A DNA stretch of 64,000 nt. Source: Acinetobacter pseudolwoffii. Lineage in GTDB: Bacteria; Pseudomonadota; Gammaproteobacteria; Pseudomonadales; Moraxellaceae. Below are positions 63,512 through 64,000 of the stretch, piece by piece. A program made the position numbers and the translations under genes. The stretch covers positions 62,001-126,000 of the forward strand of contig NZ_PHRG01000001.1 in NCBI RefSeq assembly GCF_002803605.1, in the 5' to 3' direction. A model generated the notes under the pieces. The model was not told the DNA's origin. It saw only the letters and a list, made by a program, of their open reading frames with translations, and made no database searches. Position 1 is the first letter of the stretch. Each line of letters opens with the position of its first letter.

Positions 63512-64000
63512 ATGAAAAAAACTTTACTTTGTATTGCTTTAGCGGGGTTACTTAGTGCCTGCGGCGGTTCGGATAATGATTCGTCTAACATTCCCCCATC
63601 CACAACAACTCAAATAGGTGTCCTAACCGATGGCCCTGTTGAAGGTGCAACTTATACCATTAATGGTATATCTAAAACGACAAACGCACAGGGAGAATTT
63701 GAATATCAAGAAGGTGATGAAATTACCTTCTCTATCGGTAATATCGACCTTGGAACTGTCACTGGATCTGAACGTATTACTCCAGTCGAGTTAGCTGAGG
63801 ACGAAACGACACGTACTAATATGCTCATTTTCTTACAATCTTTAGATTCTAATGGTGTGCATGACGATGGAATCCAAATTCCAGATTCAATGCCTCAACT
63901 CACTGCCAATTCTATTGATTTTTCCAAACCGACAACAGAGTTTATTGAAAGCTTTCAACCTGTCCTTGCAAGCATAGTCGGTTTTGAAACTAAACAGGTC
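63512..64000 (+). CDS. 5' end of a lipoprotein gene (partial, runs off the window)
   Basis: An open frame from ATG 63512 (AGGAAG 8 bases ahead) to the window edge, 163 codons without a stop. It has a signal peptide with lipobox LSAC (Cys17), then a Ser/Asp/Pro/Thr-rich spacer. A beta-rich segment GVLTDGPVEGATYTINGISK, then ITFSIGNIDLG, resembles the repeated N-terminal module seen in some large bacterial surface lipoproteins and esterase-like proteins. The full length and family cannot be judged from this part. Confidence 0.8.
   Translation, partial: MKKTLLCIALAGLLSACGGSDNDSSNIPPSTTTQIGVLTDGPVEGATYTINGISKTTNAQGEFEYQEGDEITFSIGNIDLGTVTGSERITPVELAEDETTRTNMLIFLQSLDSNGVHDDGIQIPDSMPQLTANSIDFSKPTTEFIESFQPVLASIVGFETKQV

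Overview
The window looks like chromosomal DNA of a gammaproteobacterium of the Moraxellaceae, most likely Acinetobacter. The grounds are moderate-to-low GC, protein sequences of Acinetobacter type, a fused RNase HI/DnaQ gene, and gammaproteobacterial housekeeping blocks in partly rearranged order. It is mostly core genome: I see no insertion sequence, integrase, phage block, CRISPR array or plasmid gene. Both ends cut genes (an unidentified 3' end at 1-203 and the 5' end of a lipoprotein gene at 63512-64000).

Layout. 0.3-7.9 kb: tRNA-Ser(UGA), fadH, a small membrane protein, argG, a membrane diguanylate cyclase, and pyrC-rnt running into a tRNA-Glu gene. 7.8-14.1 kb: five identical tRNA-Glu(UUC) genes. 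A Fur-box-preceded TonB-dependent receptor and a 49-residue protein lie between copies 1 and 2, and an amino-acid permease and an alpha/beta hydrolase lie between copies 2 and 3. 14.3-17.1 kb: a heme-oxygenase-like diiron family enzyme and an Old Yellow Enzyme homologue. 17.2-28.5 kb: mltD-yejA-yejB-yejE leftward and rnhA/dnaQ, fimL-like, nudC rightward, an order that resembles a Pseudomonas locus but lacks the transporter ATPase yejF. 28.6-32.5 kb: an esterase, dolP, yraN, a shortened lpoA and divergent rsmI.

32.6-44.7 kb: a SutA-like gene, ubiI, ubiH, (yddG, DUF378), pepP and ygfB leftward, then a coiled-coil gene, zapA and 6S RNA rightward. This is the gammaproteobacterial ygfB-pepP-ubiH-ubiI / zapA-ssrS-fau neighbourhood, interrupted twice: yddG plus DUF378 sit between pepP and ubiH, and about 3.3 kb (a Pmp3-type protein, a sugar dehydrogenase lipoprotein, a VOC protein) sits between 6S RNA and fau. 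44.9-52.2 kb: lon, an M28 peptidase, rlmH, ygiD, a META/DUF4377 lipoprotein and gdhA. 52.5-64 kb: an orphan rnfB/rsxB next to nth, adk, a DUF445 protein, a small outer-membrane protein, mrdA (PBP2), rsmD, a charged-tail lipoprotein, a TauE/SafE permease, an SDR, small lipoproteins and an acyltransferase.

Shared functions: envelope growth and maintenance (mltD, lpoA, dolP, mrdA, zapA), ubiquinone synthesis (ubiH, ubiI), nitrogen and nucleotide metabolism (argG, gdhA, pyrC, adk, fau), RNA maturation and modification (rnt, rsmI, rsmD, rlmH), and DNA replication and repair (rnhA/dnaQ, nth). I found no clearly undescribed multi-gene system. The best leads are the tRNA-Glu direct-repeat region, the heme-oxygenase-like enzyme, the MltD with eight LysM repeats, the ATPase-less Yej transporter, the orphan RnfB, the shortened LpoA and the Asp/Arg/His-rich lipoprotein.
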